This document shows positions 1-8,042 of a stretch of 64,000 nt of DNA, piece by piece (within the stretch, counting starts at the first letter, position 1; every line of letters begins with the position of its first letter). The DNA comes from Thermococcus henrietii (GTDB taxonomy: Archaea; Methanobacteriota_B; Thermococci; Thermococcales; Thermococcaceae): NCBI RefSeq assembly GCF_900198835.1, contig NZ_LT900021.1, positions 1,922,001-1,986,000 of the forward strand. The letters are read 5' to 3'. Below the pieces are notes generated by a model that saw only the letters and a program-made list of their open reading frames with translations, was not told where the DNA came from and did no database searches. A program made the translations under genes and the position numbers.

Positions 1-187
1 AAACATAGCGCTCCCGTTCTTCACCTATAAACGAGTAGAGGAGGTACGTCTTCCCCGAGCGCCTCGGGCCGACAATCGCGGTTGCTTTGCCTGGAATGAA
101 CGTGAGCTTGAGTTCCCTCTCGATTACCTCAGGAAGTTCACGCTCGTGGAAGAGCCTTATGTATCGCTTGACGTCCTCGGGGTTCAT
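1..187 (-). CDS. AAA_14-type archaeal ATPase, 5' part only
   Basis: Leftward gene cut by the window edge; 62 codons are visible from an ATG at 187. The N-terminus runs through a helical lead (ERELPEVIERELKLTFIPGK) into a Walker A loop, GPRRSGKTYLL, at about residues 41-51. This resembles the archaeal AAA_14/DUF4143 ATPases, whose cellular role is mostly unknown. A TATA-like element (TTTTAAG on the minus strand, about 209-216) lies about 25 bp before the ATG and there is no Shine-Dalgarno sequence, so the message is probably leaderless. Three GGTAC/GTACC palindromes cover the promoter. Another ATPase of this broad type is at 36806. The C-terminal part is outside the window, so the family call rests on the P-loop and leader only. 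Confidence 0.7.
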   Translation of the reverse strand, partial: MNPEDVKRYIRLFHERELPEVIERELKLTFIPGKATAIVGPRRSGKTYLLYSFIGEERERYV

Positions 188-274
188 GGTACTATACACT
201 GTACCAATACTTAAAAGGGTTTGGTACTCTTTACTGTACCAAAAACAGCTTTTCTTGGTACATCGCACAGTACC
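188..274 (-). promoter_or_regulatory. Promoter with three regularly spaced GGTAC/GTACC palindromes
   Basis: Three 18-bp inverted repeats, each GGTAC-N8-GTACC, lie at 188-205, 223-240 and 257-274, about 34-35 bp centre to centre. The copies share most inner bases (an A/T after GGTAC, ACWG before TACC). The first touches the ATG of the ATPase gene and covers the expected transcription start; the second sits just upstream of the TATA/BRE region; the third is farther upstream. This is the layout of a cooperative repressor or autoregulator. The binding protein is not identified. Confidence 0.7.
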
Positions 275-340
275 AATCAAAGGCATGTCTAAAGGTCCCC
301 TAGAGAGCCCTAGAGAGAACAAGAAAACATTAAGAAGACG

Positions 341-1723
341 TCAAAGCGCGCCCTTCTCCCTCAGAAGCGCGAGGTAGCTCGTGAAGGCTCCCGTCGAGAT
401 TGTATCGCCGAGGCCGACCGTCGAAACAGGGTTCTTAACGAGCCTCGTCGGGATTATCACGACCTTGTACTCCCTCGTGCGGAGCCTCCTCTTGGCCTCC
501 TCAAAGCGGAGCTTGACGTACTCCCCGCGCTCGTTGTAGGGGACGCTCAGACCGACCTTGAAGTCCTCGGGCGAGCGGACGTCGCCGAGCGAGGCCCTCG
601 CGGCCGCTAAAGTCGTCGCCAGCTCAAGACTCTTTCTGAGCTCGTCCTCGCTCAACGGGTTGTCGGCGTGGGTGATGTACATGAGGTAGTAAATCGTGTG
701 GATTTGCAAAACTTCGAGGTTCATCTCGTCTATGAGGATTTTTCCGCCCAAGACAGTGTCCTCGATGCGGTTGTAGGTGAATATCCTGTCGGCGAGCTTG
801 GAGTAACCGAGGGCACTCAGGACGTAGGCTATCTCAGACTCGTCCATACCGACACTGTCAACGAGCGGGAAGAGGTTGTAGATGACCTTCTTCCTGAGTT
901 CCCTGCTCTGTATCGAGGCGAACTCGAGGTGGACCTTGACGTCCTTCTCGCGCTTGAGCAGGAGGATGTCCTTCTTCGCCTCCCTAAGGTAGTAGTTCGC
1001 GTCCTTCCCGTCGGAATAGCGAAGCCTTATCCCCTGATAGCCTGAAAGAATAGCGCCGTCAACCTGGAGGCCAATCTCTGGTAGGAACGGCTTAAGCTTC
1101 TCCTCCGTGTAAATCCTTATGCTCTCGAAGCGGGCCGAAACGATGAAGCGACCAGAGTAAGGAACTGTAATAGTCTCGTCGCCCAGCCTGAAGGTCGTTC
1201 CGGCGCGGAACTCGAAAATCCTGTTCACCTTGACCGGGTCGTTCTCGCGGTAGGCCTCGCGGGGGTGCTTCAGAACGAGCTTTCCGTTCTCAACGACGGG
1301 GTAGAAGAGGTTCTTCTTTGGAACGAACATCTCGGCCTGCCTCTTCGCGAGGTGTGGGGTGTAGACGATTACCTTCCTGAAGTCGAGGTTGGCCAAGAGG
1401 TTCGCTATTATTCCCGCCTGACCTCCGATTCTCTCAACGTCGTACTTGAAGTGGGTGTCAAACCAGCCCTGGAGCTCCTCGTTGACGAGTGGAACCGCCA
1501 TCGGCTTACCCGTCTTGAGCGCATGAACGAGCCTCGCAACGAAGTCAATCGGCTCCTCAATCTGCCTGGGGAACTCTTCCATCCTCCTCCTGACGGCATC
1601 GGCGCCGAACTCGTCTATGAGCCTCTGAACGGTTTCGCCCTTGAGGTAGACTATCGCGTCAACGTTAGCGTTGTAGGCCGTGAAAATCGACAGCTTCCTT
1701 GCCTCGTCGAGGAGCTCCATCAT
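341..1723 (-). CDS. pfkC: ADP-dependent phosphofructokinase
   Basis: Phosphorylates fructose 6-phosphate with ADP as donor in the modified Embden-Meyerhof pathway of Thermococcales; cytoplasmic. About 460 residues, the usual length. Visible family motifs are NANVDA near the N-terminus, GGQAGIIANLL at about residues 100-110, and the C-terminal STVGLGDTIS with the catalytic Asp of the GXGD motif near residue 440. I chose the ATG at 1723 because GGTGAT lies 4 nt before it; the GTG at 1732 would sit inside that Shine-Dalgarno sequence, and ATG 1720 is also possible. A TATA box is at 1771-1778 and a possible Tgr/TrmBL1 site lies between it and the start. The sequence is very like characterised Pyrococcus/Thermococcus ADP-PFKs. 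Confidence 0.95.
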   Translation of the reverse strand: MMELLDEARKLSIFTAYNANVDAIVYLKGETVQRLIDEFGADAVRRRMEEFPRQIEEPIDFVARLVHALKTGKPMAVPLVNEELQGWFDTHFKYDVERIGGQAGIIANLLANLDFRKVIVYTPHLAKRQAEMFVPKKNLFYPVVENGKLVLKHPREAYRENDPVKVNRIFEFRAGTTFRLGDETITVPYSGRFIVSARFESIRIYTEEKLKPFLPEIGLQVDGAILSGYQGIRLRYSDGKDANYYLREAKKDILLLKREKDVKVHLEFASIQSRELRKKVIYNLFPLVDSVGMDESEIAYVLSALGYSKLADRIFTYNRIEDTVLGGKILIDEMNLEVLQIHTIYYLMYITHADNPLSEDELRKSLELATTLAAARASLGDVRSPEDFKVGLSVPYNERGEYVKLRFEEAKRRLRTREYKVVIIPTRLVKNPVSTVGLGDTISTGAFTSYLALLREKGAL

Positions 1724-1726
1724 TTG

Positions 1727-1778
1727 TATCACCCTCAGTGACTAACTATGGAGGAGTTGAGGGAGGACTCTTAAAAGG
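1727..1778 (-). promoter_or_regulatory. pfkC promoter with possible Thermococcales glycolytic motif (TGM)
   Basis: A minus-strand TATA box (CTTTTAA, 1771-1778) is followed toward the gene by TATCAC-N5-GTGACT at 1727-1743. The known TGM, bound by the sugar-responsive regulator Tgr/TrmBL1, is TATCAC-N5-GTGATA. In glycolytic genes the TGM lies downstream of TATA, as here. Caution: the TATCACC half is also the complement of the gene's Shine-Dalgarno GGTGATA, and the other half has two mismatches. Confidence 0.5.
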
Positions 1779-1825
1779 GTTTCGTTTTAAATTAGGAAAG
1801 CAAAAAAGAGTTAGGGGAAGCCGGG

Positions 1826-2539
1826 TCAATACTCGGTGAAGAGCCTCCCGAGGCTCGGAATCCGCTCCATGACGTCCATCTCCCTTAAAGCCAGCCAGAG
1901 GGAGGCCTGGTTGCTGGTAACGACCGGAACGCCAAGGTCGTTCTCAAGGGTCTCGATGATTTCGAAGGTCCTCCAGTTGGTGCAACTTATGAAAATCGCC
2001 TCCGCCTCGTCGGTGAAGCTCGCCTTCGCGAGGCGGTAAGCGGTGTAGGGCTCAAGCTTGCCGATTGCCCCGTTGTCCTCGAGGCCGAGACCTCTGATGT
2101 CGAGAACCGTGAACTCGTTGGCCTCAAGGAACTCCTTCTCGCGCTGGTTAATCTCGTCGGTGTAGGGCGTTACCACGAGTATTTCTCTCGCGTCGAGCAT
2201 CTTGAGGGCCTCTATCACCGCGGTGCTCGTGCTTATCACCGGGACGTTCACCTCGTCCTCGATTTCCATCTCAAGCTTTTTCTCGTAGTCCTTTCCGCCG
2301 ATGAAGGAACCGCTCGTGCACCCGTAGAGTATCAGCTCAACGCCCGCGTCTCTGAGCAGTCTGGCGCTCTCGACTGCCAAAGTGTTCATCTTCACGAGCT
2401 CCTCTTCGGTGACGTTCCTGAGCGGAACCCTGGCGGTGTGAAGCGAAACGCCCTCCGGCAGGTAATCGTGAAGCTCCATCTCCATCGTGGTGTTCGAGGA
2501 GGGAACTATAAGGCCAAGCCTTCCTCTCCATCCGTACAT
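1826..2539 (-). CDS. Maleate isomerase / Asp-Glu racemase superfamily protein
   Basis: 237 residues with two cysteines in the symmetric positions expected of the aspartate/glutamate racemase, arylmalonate decarboxylase and maleate cis-trans isomerase superfamily: C74 in YGCTSGSF and C186 in ISCTNWRT. The N-terminal GRLGLIVPSSNTTMEMEL fits the maleate isomerase/AMDase branch. Members use the cysteine pair for proton transfer at an alpha carbon or for maleate isomerisation. The exact substrate cannot be read from the sequence. A good Shine-Dalgarno (GGAGGGTGA) precedes the ATG and a TATA-like TTTAATAG lies near 2570-2577. No metabolic partner is adjacent; the divergent neighbour is a nitroreductase. 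Confidence 0.8.
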   Translation of the reverse strand: MYGWRGRLGLIVPSSNTTMEMELHDYLPEGVSLHTARVPLRNVTEEELVKMNTLAVESARLLRDAGVELILYGCTSGSFIGGKDYEKKLEMEIEDEVNVPVISTSTAVIEALKMLDAREILVVTPYTDEINQREKEFLEANEFTVLDIRGLGLEDNGAIGKLEPYTAYRLAKASFTDEAEAIFISCTNWRTFEIIETLENDLGVPVVTSNQASLWLALREMDVMERIPSLGRLFTEY

Positions 2540-2633
2540 ACTTTCACCCTCCGGGGTTTCTCGGCGCTTCTATTAAACCTTTGGTTTCGAAAAGGGATTA
2601 ATAAAGGAATCCCCAACGGTGACCGGTGGGAAC

Positions 2634-3242
2634 ATGGAACTGGACGAGGCGATAATGAAGAGGACCTCCGTGCGCTACTTCCTCGAAAAGCCCGTGCCGG
2701 AGGAAGATGTGAGAAAGCTCATCGAGAGCGCAATAAGGGCCCCAACCGCGAGCGGACTTGAGAACTGGCTCTTCGTTGTTTTCAGGAGCGAGGAGGCGAG
2801 GAAGAAGCTCTACGAGCTCATAGCGGAGGGTATGGAGGTTTATTACCGCGCCGTCAACCTGCCGGAGGAGAAGATAGAGAAGCTCAGGAAGAGGATGTAC
2901 GAGGAGGGCATGTTCAGGGCGCCGGTTTACATAGCAGTCTTCATAGACAAGAGGGTTCGCTTCCTTCCGGGAAAGGAGTTCGACGAGGTTGAGTTCATCT
3001 GGAGCGTCGAGAGCGCATCGATGGCCATTCAGAACCTCATGCTCAAGGCGGTGGAGCTCGGCCTCGGCACGGTCTACATCGGCGTGACGAGCTTCAGGGG
3101 AATCGAGGAGAAAGTCAGAGAGCTCGCGGGTCTCGACGAGAATCACTACCTCGTGGGAGTCATTCCCGTCGGCTATCCGAAGAGCGAGCCCAAGCCGAGG
3201 AAGAGGAAGAAGGGCGTCGATAACGTAACGAGGTTCATCTAA
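2634..3242 (+). CDS. Nitroreductase-family FMN oxidoreductase
   Basis: About 202 residues starting MELDEAIMKRTSVRYFL, the typical N-terminus of nitroreductase-fold proteins, where the RTSVR stretch contacts FMN phosphate. Further family marks are APTASGLENWLFVVF, the mid-protein SVESASMAIQNLMLKAVELGLGT and the C-terminal VGVIPVGYPKSEPKPRKRK. Such enzymes reduce nitro compounds, quinones or flavins with NAD(P)H; the substrate here is unknown. I start at ATG 2634 because GGTGGG precedes it; the upstream in-frame GTG at 2619 has no ribosome binding site. Transcribed divergently from the maleate isomerase-like gene. A second, shorter member of the family is at 47620. Confidence 0.85.
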   Translation: MELDEAIMKRTSVRYFLEKPVPEEDVRKLIESAIRAPTASGLENWLFVVFRSEEARKKLYELIAEGMEVYYRAVNLPEEKIEKLRKRMYEEGMFRAPVYIAVFIDKRVRFLPGKEFDEVEFIWSVESASMAIQNLMLKAVELGLGTVYIGVTSFRGIEEKVRELAGLDENHYLVGVIPVGYPKSEPKPRKRKKGVDNVTRFI

Positions 3243-3280
3243 ACTTTTTTATCCCCTTTATCCAAGCAAGGACGATAGCC

Positions 3281-3604
3281 ATGATAGAGTTCGTAATCCT
3301 CCTCGGGGTCATCGGTGGCTGGCTCGTGATGACGTCAACGCTCTTCCTCATGCTCGCCTTCGGCAAGATGTGGGGATTAGTCGGGGTGCTCTTCCTCGTG
3401 GGGTTCATCGTCATGAACCAGAGCTGGAAGGTCCGCTACATGCGCGCCATAGTCGACGCCACCCCGAGGGCGAAGGAACTGGCGAGGCACATCTTTGAGA
3501 TGAACGAGCTGATTCTGCTCTCATCTTACCTGATGTCCCTCGTGCTCTACACGGTCATCCAGAAATACATAGAGATTGTTGTCAAGTTCCCGGTGGCGAG
3601 GTGA
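3281..3604 (+). CDS. Small membrane protein, function unknown
   Basis: 107 residues with two strongly hydrophobic segments near the N-terminus (about residues 1-25 and 28-45) and a third near residues 75-97, joined by a charged loop. I do not recognise the family. No Shine-Dalgarno sequence precedes the ATG; a T-rich TATA-like stretch about 30 bp upstream suggests a leaderless message. It ends 4 nt before thiI and is probably co-transcribed with it, which by itself does not show a functional link. Confidence 0.65.
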   Translation: MIEFVILLGVIGGWLVMTSTLFLMLAFGKMWGLVGVLFLVGFIVMNQSWKVRYMRAIVDATPRAKELARHIFEMNELILLSSYLMSLVLYTVIQKYIEIVVKFPVAR

Positions 3605-3608
3605 TTCC

Positions 3609-4751
3609 ATGAACGTCGTCATAGTCCGCTACGGTGAGATTGGAACGAAGTCGAGGCAGACGAGGAGATGGTTCGAGAACATACTCATGAACAACATACG
3701 CGAGGCTCTCGTGAGCGAAGGAATCGAGTTTAAAAAGGTCGAGGCCAAGCACGGGAGGATTCTCGTGAGGACGAACAAAGCCAAAGAGGCCGTTGAGGTC
3801 CTTACGAGGATTTTTGGCATAGTCTCGCTCTCGCCGGCGATGGAAGTCGAGGCGAACCTTGAGAAAATAAACAAAACCGCGCTAAAGCTCTTCAGGAGGA
3901 AGAAGAGGGAGCTTGGCCTTGAGAGGCCGAAGTTCCGCGTCACGGCGAGGAGAATCACCAAGGAGTTCCCTCTGAAGAGCCCCGAGGTTCAGGCCAAGGT
4001 TGGGGAGTACATACTCGAGAACGAGGAGAGCGAGGTTGACCTTCACAACTACGATATCGAGGTCGGCGTCGAGCTGATGGAGGGCAAAGCGTACGTCTTC
4101 GTTGACAAGGTTAAAGCCTGGGGGGGACTGCCGATAGGCACGCAGGGCAAGGTCGTTGCGCTCCTCAGCGGGGGCATAGACTCGCCGGTCGCCGCTTTCC
4201 TGATGATGAAGCGCGGTGTCGAAGTGATTCCAGTCCACATTTACATGGGCGAGAAGACCCTTGAGAAGGTCAGGAAAATCTGGAACCAGCTGAAGAAGTA
4301 CCACTACGGCGGAAAGGCCGAGCTTATAGTTGTCAAGCCGAAGGAGCGCGAGAGAATCCTCGAGAAGCTGAAGGAACTTAAGAAGGAAAAGTACACCTGC
4401 GTGTTCTGCAAGTTCATGATGGTGAGGCACGCGGATAAGATAGCCAAGGACTTCGGCGCGAAGGGCATCGTGATGGGCGACTCCCTCGGGCAGGTTGCCA
4501 GCCAGACGCTCGAAAACATGTACATCGTCAGCCAGGCGAGCGACTTACCGATTTATAGGCCGTTGATAGGCATGGACAAGGAGGAGATAGTCAGGATAGC
4601 GAAGAGAATCGGAACCTTCGAGCTTTCAACGCTTCCCGAGGACGAGATACCCTTCATTCCAAAGCACCCGATAATTAGGGGCTCGTGGGAGGAGTTCAGG
4701 AAGCTCTACAGGGTGGTCTTTGGCGAGGAGCCGAGGAAGAGGGAGTGCTGA
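3609..4751 (+). CDS. thiI: tRNA sulfurtransferase ThiI (4-thiouridine synthase)
   Basis: 380 residues. Adenylates and thiolates U8 of tRNA; in many archaea ThiI-type proteins also feed sulfur to thiamine synthesis. The N-terminal ferredoxin-like plus THUMP region covers about residues 1-165, followed by the PP-loop ATPase domain with SGGIDSP near residues 182-188. A CVFC cysteine pair follows near residue 265 and GDSLGQVASQT is a ThiI hallmark. There is no C-terminal rhodanese domain, as usual in archaea. ATG 3609 follows GGTGAT by 3 nt. A second protein copying only the PP-loop part is encoded at 5352. Confidence 0.93.
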   Translation: MNVVIVRYGEIGTKSRQTRRWFENILMNNIREALVSEGIEFKKVEAKHGRILVRTNKAKEAVEVLTRIFGIVSLSPAMEVEANLEKINKTALKLFRRKKRELGLERPKFRVTARRITKEFPLKSPEVQAKVGEYILENEESEVDLHNYDIEVGVELMEGKAYVFVDKVKAWGGLPIGTQGKVVALLSGGIDSPVAAFLMMKRGVEVIPVHIYMGEKTLEKVRKIWNQLKKYHYGGKAELIVVKPKERERILEKLKELKKEKYTCVFCKFMMVRHADKIAKDFGAKGIVMGDSLGQVASQTLENMYIVSQASDLPIYRPLIGMDKEEIVRIAKRIGTFELSTLPEDEIPFIPKHPIIRGSWEEFRKLYRVVFGEEPRKREC

Positions 4752-4761
4752 GGTGGTCGTG

Positions 4762-5310
4762 GTGGAACTCGAACGCTTCGCTTCCTACGTAGCCCTCTCC
4801 CTGCCCATCATCTTCATCGTGGGCCTTGCAATAGTCATCCACGCCAACCCGTGGTTCTCCTTCACGAACAACGCGCTGAGCGACATGGGCTCGCTCAAGA
4901 ACCCCAACCGCTGGCTCTTCAACGGATTCCTGATGTTCTTCGCGGTAGTTGCAATGGTTCCGTCCGTTGTAGCCTTCAAGCACGGCCTATCCTACCTGAT
5001 GCCCTTCGCTCTGGTATTCCTGTTCCTCGTCGGGGTTTTTCCGGAGGAGACCCCTTACCACACCCCCTCGGCGGTTCTGTTCTACGTTCTGGCTTTAGCT
5101 GATATAGCGCTCGTCGGGATAAAGCTCGGGCGGGAAAACCCTATCAACTACCTCTGGAGTGTCCTCTCGGTTGTCGTGTTCCTCACGATGCTCTACCTGA
5201 TTAGGGCGAGGGTCTTCAAGGGGCTGGCGATTCCGGAGTTGATAGGGGCATCGCTAATCCTCGCGTGGTTCGTCTACATCGGCCTTCTCCTCAAAGGTTT
5301 AAAACCCTGA
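4762..5310 (+). CDS. DUF998-family membrane protein
   Basis: About 182 residues with roughly six transmembrane segments. The stretch NALSDMGSLKNPNRWLFNG between segments one and two is the signature of DUF998 proteins, integral membrane proteins of unknown function. The start is uncertain: GAGGTGG at 4750-4756 overlaps the thiI stop and serves GTG codons at 4759 and 4762. An upstream ATG inside thiI would add a non-hydrophobic tail and has no ribosome binding site. It lies between two ThiI-related genes on the same strand. Confidence 0.7.
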   Translation: MELERFASYVALSLPIIFIVGLAIVIHANPWFSFTNNALSDMGSLKNPNRWLFNGFLMFFAVVAMVPSVVAFKHGLSYLMPFALVFLFLVGVFPEETPYHTPSAVLFYVLALADIALVGIKLGRENPINYLWSVLSVVVFLTMLYLIRARVFKGLAIPELIGASLILAWFVYIGLLLKGLKP

Positions 5311-5351
5311 GTTGAAGAAAGCCTCATAAAAGCCCGCCCGAAGTTCCAGTC

Positions 5352-5924
5352 ATGAAGACCGTCGCACTGCTCAGCTCGGGCATCGACTCACCCGTGGCAA
5401 TCTACCTGATGCTCCGGAAGGGTGTGGAAGTAGTTCCGGTTCACTTCAGGCAGGATTCCATCAAGGAGGAGAAGGTCCACGAGCTCTGGGAGGTTCTGAG
5501 TAAATACGGGGAGCTCGACGAGTTAATCACGGTGGACTTCACGGAGGAGCACGTGCCGGTGTTTGAGAGGCTGAAGGAGCTCAAGAAGGAGCGCTGGACC
5601 TGCGTCTTCTGCAAGTGGCTGATGCTTAGAAGGGCCTGCAGGATTGGGCACGAGGTCGGGGCGAGCGCGATAATAACCGGCGACTCCCTCGGACAGGTCG
5701 CTTCACAGACGCTCGATAACCTCCTAATCGTCAGCCGGGCGAGTGATTTGCCGGTTCTGAGGCCTTTAATCGGACTCGACAAGGAGGAAATCGTCAGGAT
5801 AGCGAAGAAAATCGGAACCTTCGAGATAAGCGCCCGCGAGGAGCCTGGCTGTCCATTCACGCCGAGGTATCCGATAGTCAGGGGTTCGGCGGGCGAGTTC
5901 GAGAGGATTAGGGGCCTGCTGTGA
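5352..5924 (+). CDS. Free-standing ThiI-like PP-loop protein
   Basis: 190 residues matching only the C-terminal PP-loop half of ThiI. The P-loop LSSGIDSPVA is at the very N-terminus (about 7-16), CVFC follows near residues 84-87, then GDSLGQVASQT and the RPLIGLDKEEIVRIAKKIGTFE block. The THUMP/NFLD RNA-binding half is missing. It closely resembles the same segment of the full ThiI encoded at 3609, suggesting duplication followed by domain loss. It keeps the ATP site and the paired cysteines, so it may act in sulfur transfer with a different acceptor or partner; this is inference. TATA-like CATAAAAG about 25 bp before the ATG and no Shine-Dalgarno suggest a leaderless message. Confidence 0.75.
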   Translation: MKTVALLSSGIDSPVAIYLMLRKGVEVVPVHFRQDSIKEEKVHELWEVLSKYGELDELITVDFTEEHVPVFERLKELKKERWTCVFCKWLMLRRACRIGHEVGASAIITGDSLGQVASQTLDNLLIVSRASDLPVLRPLIGLDKEEIVRIAKKIGTFEISAREEPGCPFTPRYPIVRGSAGEFERIRGLL

Positions 5925-5960
5925 TTACCCATTTTTGTCCACAACTGAACGTTTTAGGAA

Positions 5961-5970
5961 GGTTTTTAAG
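5961..5970 (+). promoter_or_regulatory. TATA box of the cysteine-synthase-like gene
   Basis: GGTTTTTAAG lies about 35 bp before the ATG at 6001 and GGTGACGGCC directly precedes that ATG. The intact promoter and ribosome binding site support 6001 as the original start of the frameshifted gene. Confidence 0.5.
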
Positions 5971-6000
5971 GAAACCCCCAAACCCCTCCCGGTGACGGCC

Positions 6001-6865
6001 ATGAACGTGTTCGAGAACAGTATCGAGCTGTTCGAGAGGTACAAGCCGACGCCCCTCCTCAGGCTGAGGACGAGGGGGGATGTCTTTTGCCAAGTTAGAG
6101 TTCTTTAACCCGTTCAGCAGGAGCATAAAGGACAGAACGGCCTACAAACTGCTCTTCTCGGCCCTTGAAAACGGAAACGTTGGGAGCGTTTTTGAGGCAA
6201 GCTCCGGCAACACGGCAATAGCACTCGCCTCGCTGAGCAACGTGCTCGGTGTAAAGTTCAGGGCCTACCTGCCGAGGCCAACGCCAAAATCTACACGCGT
6301 TCTGCTCGGCGTTCTCGGGGCGGAGGTCATTCTAACGGACTTCGAGACGATAGACCGGGAGATGGTGGAGTTCGTCAGGGGAGAAGCTGAGAGGAGCGGA
6401 GCTCTAAACCTGAACCAGTACGAGAACGAGAACAACTTCATGGCCCACAGGGAAACCGGAAGGGAGATAGCAGAGCAACTGGAGAGCATCGGGAAGAGGC
6501 CCGACCTCCTTATAGCGGGAGTTGGCACCTCTGGGCACATCGCCGGGATTGGGAGCTACCTGAAGGAGCGCTACGGAACGAGGGTCGTGGGCGTCGTTCC
6601 TGCGAAGGGTGAGAGGATTCCCGGGATAAAAGGCCTCGACACCGGGCCGAAGTGGATAAGCTATGTTGACGAGGTCGTCGAGGTTACCCTTGAGGAAGCT
6701 ATTGCCGGGGTCAGGGAAGTTGCAAGGCTCAACGGAATCCTCGTTGGGTTGAGCTCCGGCGCAGTTTACCGGGCGATGAAGGAGCTAAAGCCGGAAGGAA
6801 CGACTGTCCTAATCTTCCCGGACGACGGCTTCAAGTACGTCGAGATTTTTGAGAGGTTCTCCTGA
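6001..6865 (+). CDS. PLP-dependent cysteine synthase-family protein, frameshifted near codon 28
   Basis: Fold-type II PLP enzyme of the O-acetylserine sulfhydrylase/cystathionine beta-synthase family. Frame one starts at ATG 6001 (MNVFENSIELFERYKPTPLL) behind a good promoter and ribosome binding site but stops at 6108. The rest continues one frame over from about 6080 and carries SIKDR with the PLP lysine, the SSGNTAIALA phosphate loop, GVGTSGHIAGIGSYL and GLSSGAVYRAM, ending at 6865. Removing one T from the TTTT run at 6085-6088 restores a continuous reading RGDVFAKLEFF. It may be a real mutation, a sequencing error or a slippage site. A product starting at ATG 6080 would lack the first strand of the fold but keep all catalytic residues. 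Confidence 0.75.
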
Positions 6866-6903
6866 CGGAGGAAAGGCTTTAAAGGCCCCCTCCAACTTTT
6901 TCC

Positions 6904-7260
6904 ATGCTCAACCTCAAGCCACCAAGGCTCGCCACGTACCTGCTCACCATCAACGGAATACTCCTCCTCGGCTACGCCTACTACTGGAGCTCGGTTACGT
7001 ACCTGTTCTTCGGCCTGCTCAACCTCGTCCTGGCTTACGGCGTCGGGCGGGAGAACAGGAGGGCGATAAAGGTTGCACTGGTCTATATAGCGATAGAGTT
7101 CTTCTTAGCGTTGTTCTACTTAATCTCCGGCGACATATACTCGGCTGTGGACGCGGCGATAAGCTTTTTCATAATGCACGACATACTGAGCTACATCGAG
7201 CTCGTCTACAAGGAGGAAAAAGAAGCTGAGGAAATGGGAGAAAAGACGGAAAGCGATTAA
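6904..7260 (+). CDS. Small membrane protein, function unknown
   Basis: 118 residues with three or four hydrophobic segments (about 10-30, 33-48, 55-75 and 80-95) and an acidic, charged C-terminal tail (KEEKEAEEMGEKTESD). I do not recognise the family. TATA-like GCTTTAAAG lies about 25 bp before the ATG and there is no Shine-Dalgarno sequence, so the message is probably leaderless. The stop overlaps the end of the convergent acetyl-CoA synthetase beta gene by 4 nt. Confidence 0.6.
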   Translation: MLNLKPPRLATYLLTINGILLLGYAYYWSSVTYLFFGLLNLVLAYGVGRENRRAIKVALVYIAIEFFLALFYLISGDIYSAVDAAISFFIMHDILSYIELVYKEEKEAEEMGEKTESD

Positions 7261-8018
7261 GCGCACCTCTCATTGTACTCCGAGCTTACCTCAGGCTTCT
7301 TCTCCTTCGGCTCCTTGAGGATGATTCTCGCGTCGACCACAACCGCGCCCTTGCCCTTCTCGTAGAGGAAGACGGGGTTGAGGTCCATCTCCTTGATGTA
7401 GTCCCTGAGCTCGTCGACAAGCTGGCTGACCTTGAGGAGCAGGTCAACGATGGCGTCTATGTCTGCCGGCTCCTCTCCACGCGCCCCAGCTAAAATCGGG
7501 TAGCTCTTGATTTCTTTAATCATCTTCCTCGCATCGCGCTCGGTTATTGGGATAATGCGGAAGGTGACGTCCTTGAGAACCTCGACGAAGATTCCGCCGA
7601 GACCGAACATTATCGCGTGGCCGAACTGCGGGTCCTCGGTGACGCCTATGATTATCTCCCTGCCGGGCTTGAGCATCGGGGCGACCAAGACGCCGAGGAT
7701 TTCGGCGTCGGGACGGTATCTCCTTGCGTTCTCGTGTATCTCCCCCCACTTCTGCCTGAGCTCCTCGGGGCTCTTGATGTTGAGAAGGACTACCTTCGCG
7801 TCGCTCTTGTGGAGTATCTGAGGCGACATCAGTTTCAGGGCAACGGGGTAGCCTATCTCCTCCGCGTACTTCAAAGCCTCATCGAGGGTCTTGGCGAGCT
7901 TCTCCTCCGGCACTGGGAGGCCGTAAGCTTTTAAAACCTGCTTGGCCTCGAACTCAACCATGGCCGTCCTGCCCTGGGACAGGACGGACTCAATAACTTT
8001 GAGCGCCTCCTCCCTCAT
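7257..8018 (-). CDS. acdB: ADP-forming acyl/acetyl-CoA synthetase, beta subunit
   Basis: 253 residues with the ATP-grasp fold: LKAYGLPVPEEKLAKTLDEAL at the front, HKSD (usual substrate/phosphate loop) near residues 73-76, and acidic metal-binding residues in the EMDLNPVFLY block near the end. With the alpha subunit it converts acyl-CoA, ADP and phosphate to acid, ATP and CoA, the main substrate-level ATP-forming step of peptide and sugar fermentation in Thermococcales. It starts 24 nt after the alpha gene stop, behind GGTGATACC, so the two form an operon. Which acid is preferred (acetate, aryl acids or others) cannot be told. The tail KEPKEKKPEVSSEYNERCA is unusually long and charged. Confidence 0.9.
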   Translation of the reverse strand: MREEALKVIESVLSQGRTAMVEFEAKQVLKAYGLPVPEEKLAKTLDEALKYAEEIGYPVALKLMSPQILHKSDAKVVLLNIKSPEELRQKWGEIHENARRYRPDAEILGVLVAPMLKPGREIIIGVTEDPQFGHAIMFGLGGIFVEVLKDVTFRIIPITERDARKMIKEIKSYPILAGARGEEPADIDAIVDLLLKVSQLVDELRDYIKEMDLNPVFLYEKGKGAVVVDARIILKEPKEKKPEVSSEYNERCA

Positions 8019-8042
8019 GGTATCACCACCGGTGAGTAAACA

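Noticed and set aside
8019-8042. TGM-like TATCAC-N5-GTGAGT between the acetyl-CoA synthetase genes.
   Set aside because: The TATCACC half is the complement of the beta subunit Shine-Dalgarno sequence and there is no promoter at this place inside an operon.
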